From assembly GCA_023423995.1 (NCBI GenBank), contig JAFAEL010000126.1:1-6996 (forward strand): DNA of 6,996 nucleotides, written 5' to 3'. The notes under the pieces were generated by a model. It had not been told where the DNA came from, searched no databases, and saw nothing but the letters and a program-made list of their open reading frames with translations. Of this stretch, positions 6,711 through 6,996 are shown in pieces. The first letter of the stretch is position 1; every line of letters starts with the position of its first letter. Source of the stretch: Pseudomonadota bacterium (GTDB lineage Bacteria; Pseudomonadota; Alphaproteobacteria; Rhizobiales; Beijerinckiaceae). A program made the position numbers and the translations under genes.

Positions 6711-6996
6711 GGCGGTCGTCATCCTCGCGCAGTCCGGCCGGGCGCTTGCCCAGGCGGCCCGACGGGCAGGGCTTCGGCCCTATGTCGCCGACCTGTTCGG
6801 GGACGAGGATACTCAAGCCTCCGCCGAAGCCTGGCGCCCGCTGCGAGGCGGGTTCGGCGGAAGCCTCCACGGCGGGACGGCGCTGCAGGCCGCGGGCGAC
6901 CTTGCAGGGCTCGCGGGCCAAAACCTTGTCGGCCTGATCCTCGGCAGCGGCTTCGAAAGCGCGCCCGCCCTGGTAGCCGAACTGGCGCGACGTCAC
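6703..6996 (+). CDS. ATP-grasp-type protein of the H4MPT gene cluster ('orf5'-like), 5' part
   Basis: The first 98 residues of a gene that continues past the window. It opens MPEAVVILAQSGRALAQAARRAGLRPYVADLFGDEDT: a beta strand, then a QSGRALA helix and a second strand ending in ADLFGD. This is a Rossmann-like preATP-grasp domain as found in the ATP-grasp proteins that accompany H4MPT genes in methylotrophs (orf5, COG2232 as I recall). The ligase substrate is not established; a role in methanopterin or methylofuran synthesis is inferred from context. The GTG at 6703 lies inside mtdB (8-bp overlap), without a clear ribosome site, suggesting translational coupling. An upstream TTG at 6682 is a less likely start. 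The ATP-binding and catalytic parts lie outside the window. Confidence 0.78.
   Translation, partial: MPEAVVILAQSGRALAQAARRAGLRPYVADLFGDEDTQASAEAWRPLRGGFGGSLHGGTALQAAGDLAGLAGQNLVGLILGSGFESAPALVAELARRH

Noticed and set aside
5661..6722. 353-codon open frame on the minus strand opposite mtdB
   Set aside because: Its protein is rich in Arg, Gly and Asp without domain signature, and it covers the entire mtdB gene, whose protein is clearly recognisable.
1..6996. CRISPR array, tRNA or rRNA gene, phage or toxin-antitoxin system
   Set aside because: No regularly spaced repeats, no tRNA-like or rRNA-like sequence and no matching protein families were seen. Nearly all bases are explained by the methylotrophy genes and the IS end.

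Overview
This GC-rich window (about two thirds G+C by eye) carries part of the tetrahydromethanopterin (H4MPT)-linked C1 oxidation system of an aerobic methylotrophic bacterium. The protein sequences most resemble those of methylotrophic Alphaproteobacteria such as Methylobacterium/Methylorubrum. That placement is an inference from remembered homologues, not from a search.

Layout. (1) Bases 1-156 are the right end of an IS481-family insertion sequence, with the last codons of its transposase reading rightward. (2) Bases 158-4537 hold a compact four-gene operon on the minus strand, transcribed in the order fhcB, fhcA, fhcD, fhcC. It encodes the formyltransferase/hydrolase complex, and consecutive genes overlap by 7, 13 and 4 bp. 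(3) Bases 4538-4774 form a 237-bp divergent intergenic region with a small AT-rich island. It probably holds the promoters for both directions. (4) Bases 4775-6996 hold a plus-strand operon: a beta-ribofuranosylaminobenzene 5'-phosphate (RFAP) synthase-like gene (the 'orf4' gene of methylotrophs), mtdB, and the first 98 codons of an ATP-grasp-type gene ('orf5'-like) that runs off the window.

How the genes work together. MtdB oxidises methylene-H4MPT, formed from formaldehyde, to methenyl-H4MPT. A cyclohydrolase (Mch, not in the window) makes formyl-H4MPT. FhcD moves the formyl group to methylofuran and FhcA hydrolyses it to formate, with FhcB and FhcC as scaffold subunits. The RFAP synthase-like protein acts in pterin cofactor biosynthesis, and the ATP-grasp protein may belong to the same cofactor group. 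The divergent block therefore combines cofactor synthesis with the pathway enzymes that use the cofactors.

The most notable feature is the junction at 157-162. The IS481-type element appears to have inserted exactly at the CTAG that contains the fhcC stop codon. One palindromic tetramer now ends both the transposase on the plus strand and fhcC on the minus strand, and fhcC stays intact. I see no undescribed system here; the rest is a recognisable methylotrophy cluster with some local peculiarities of order, overlap and start codons.
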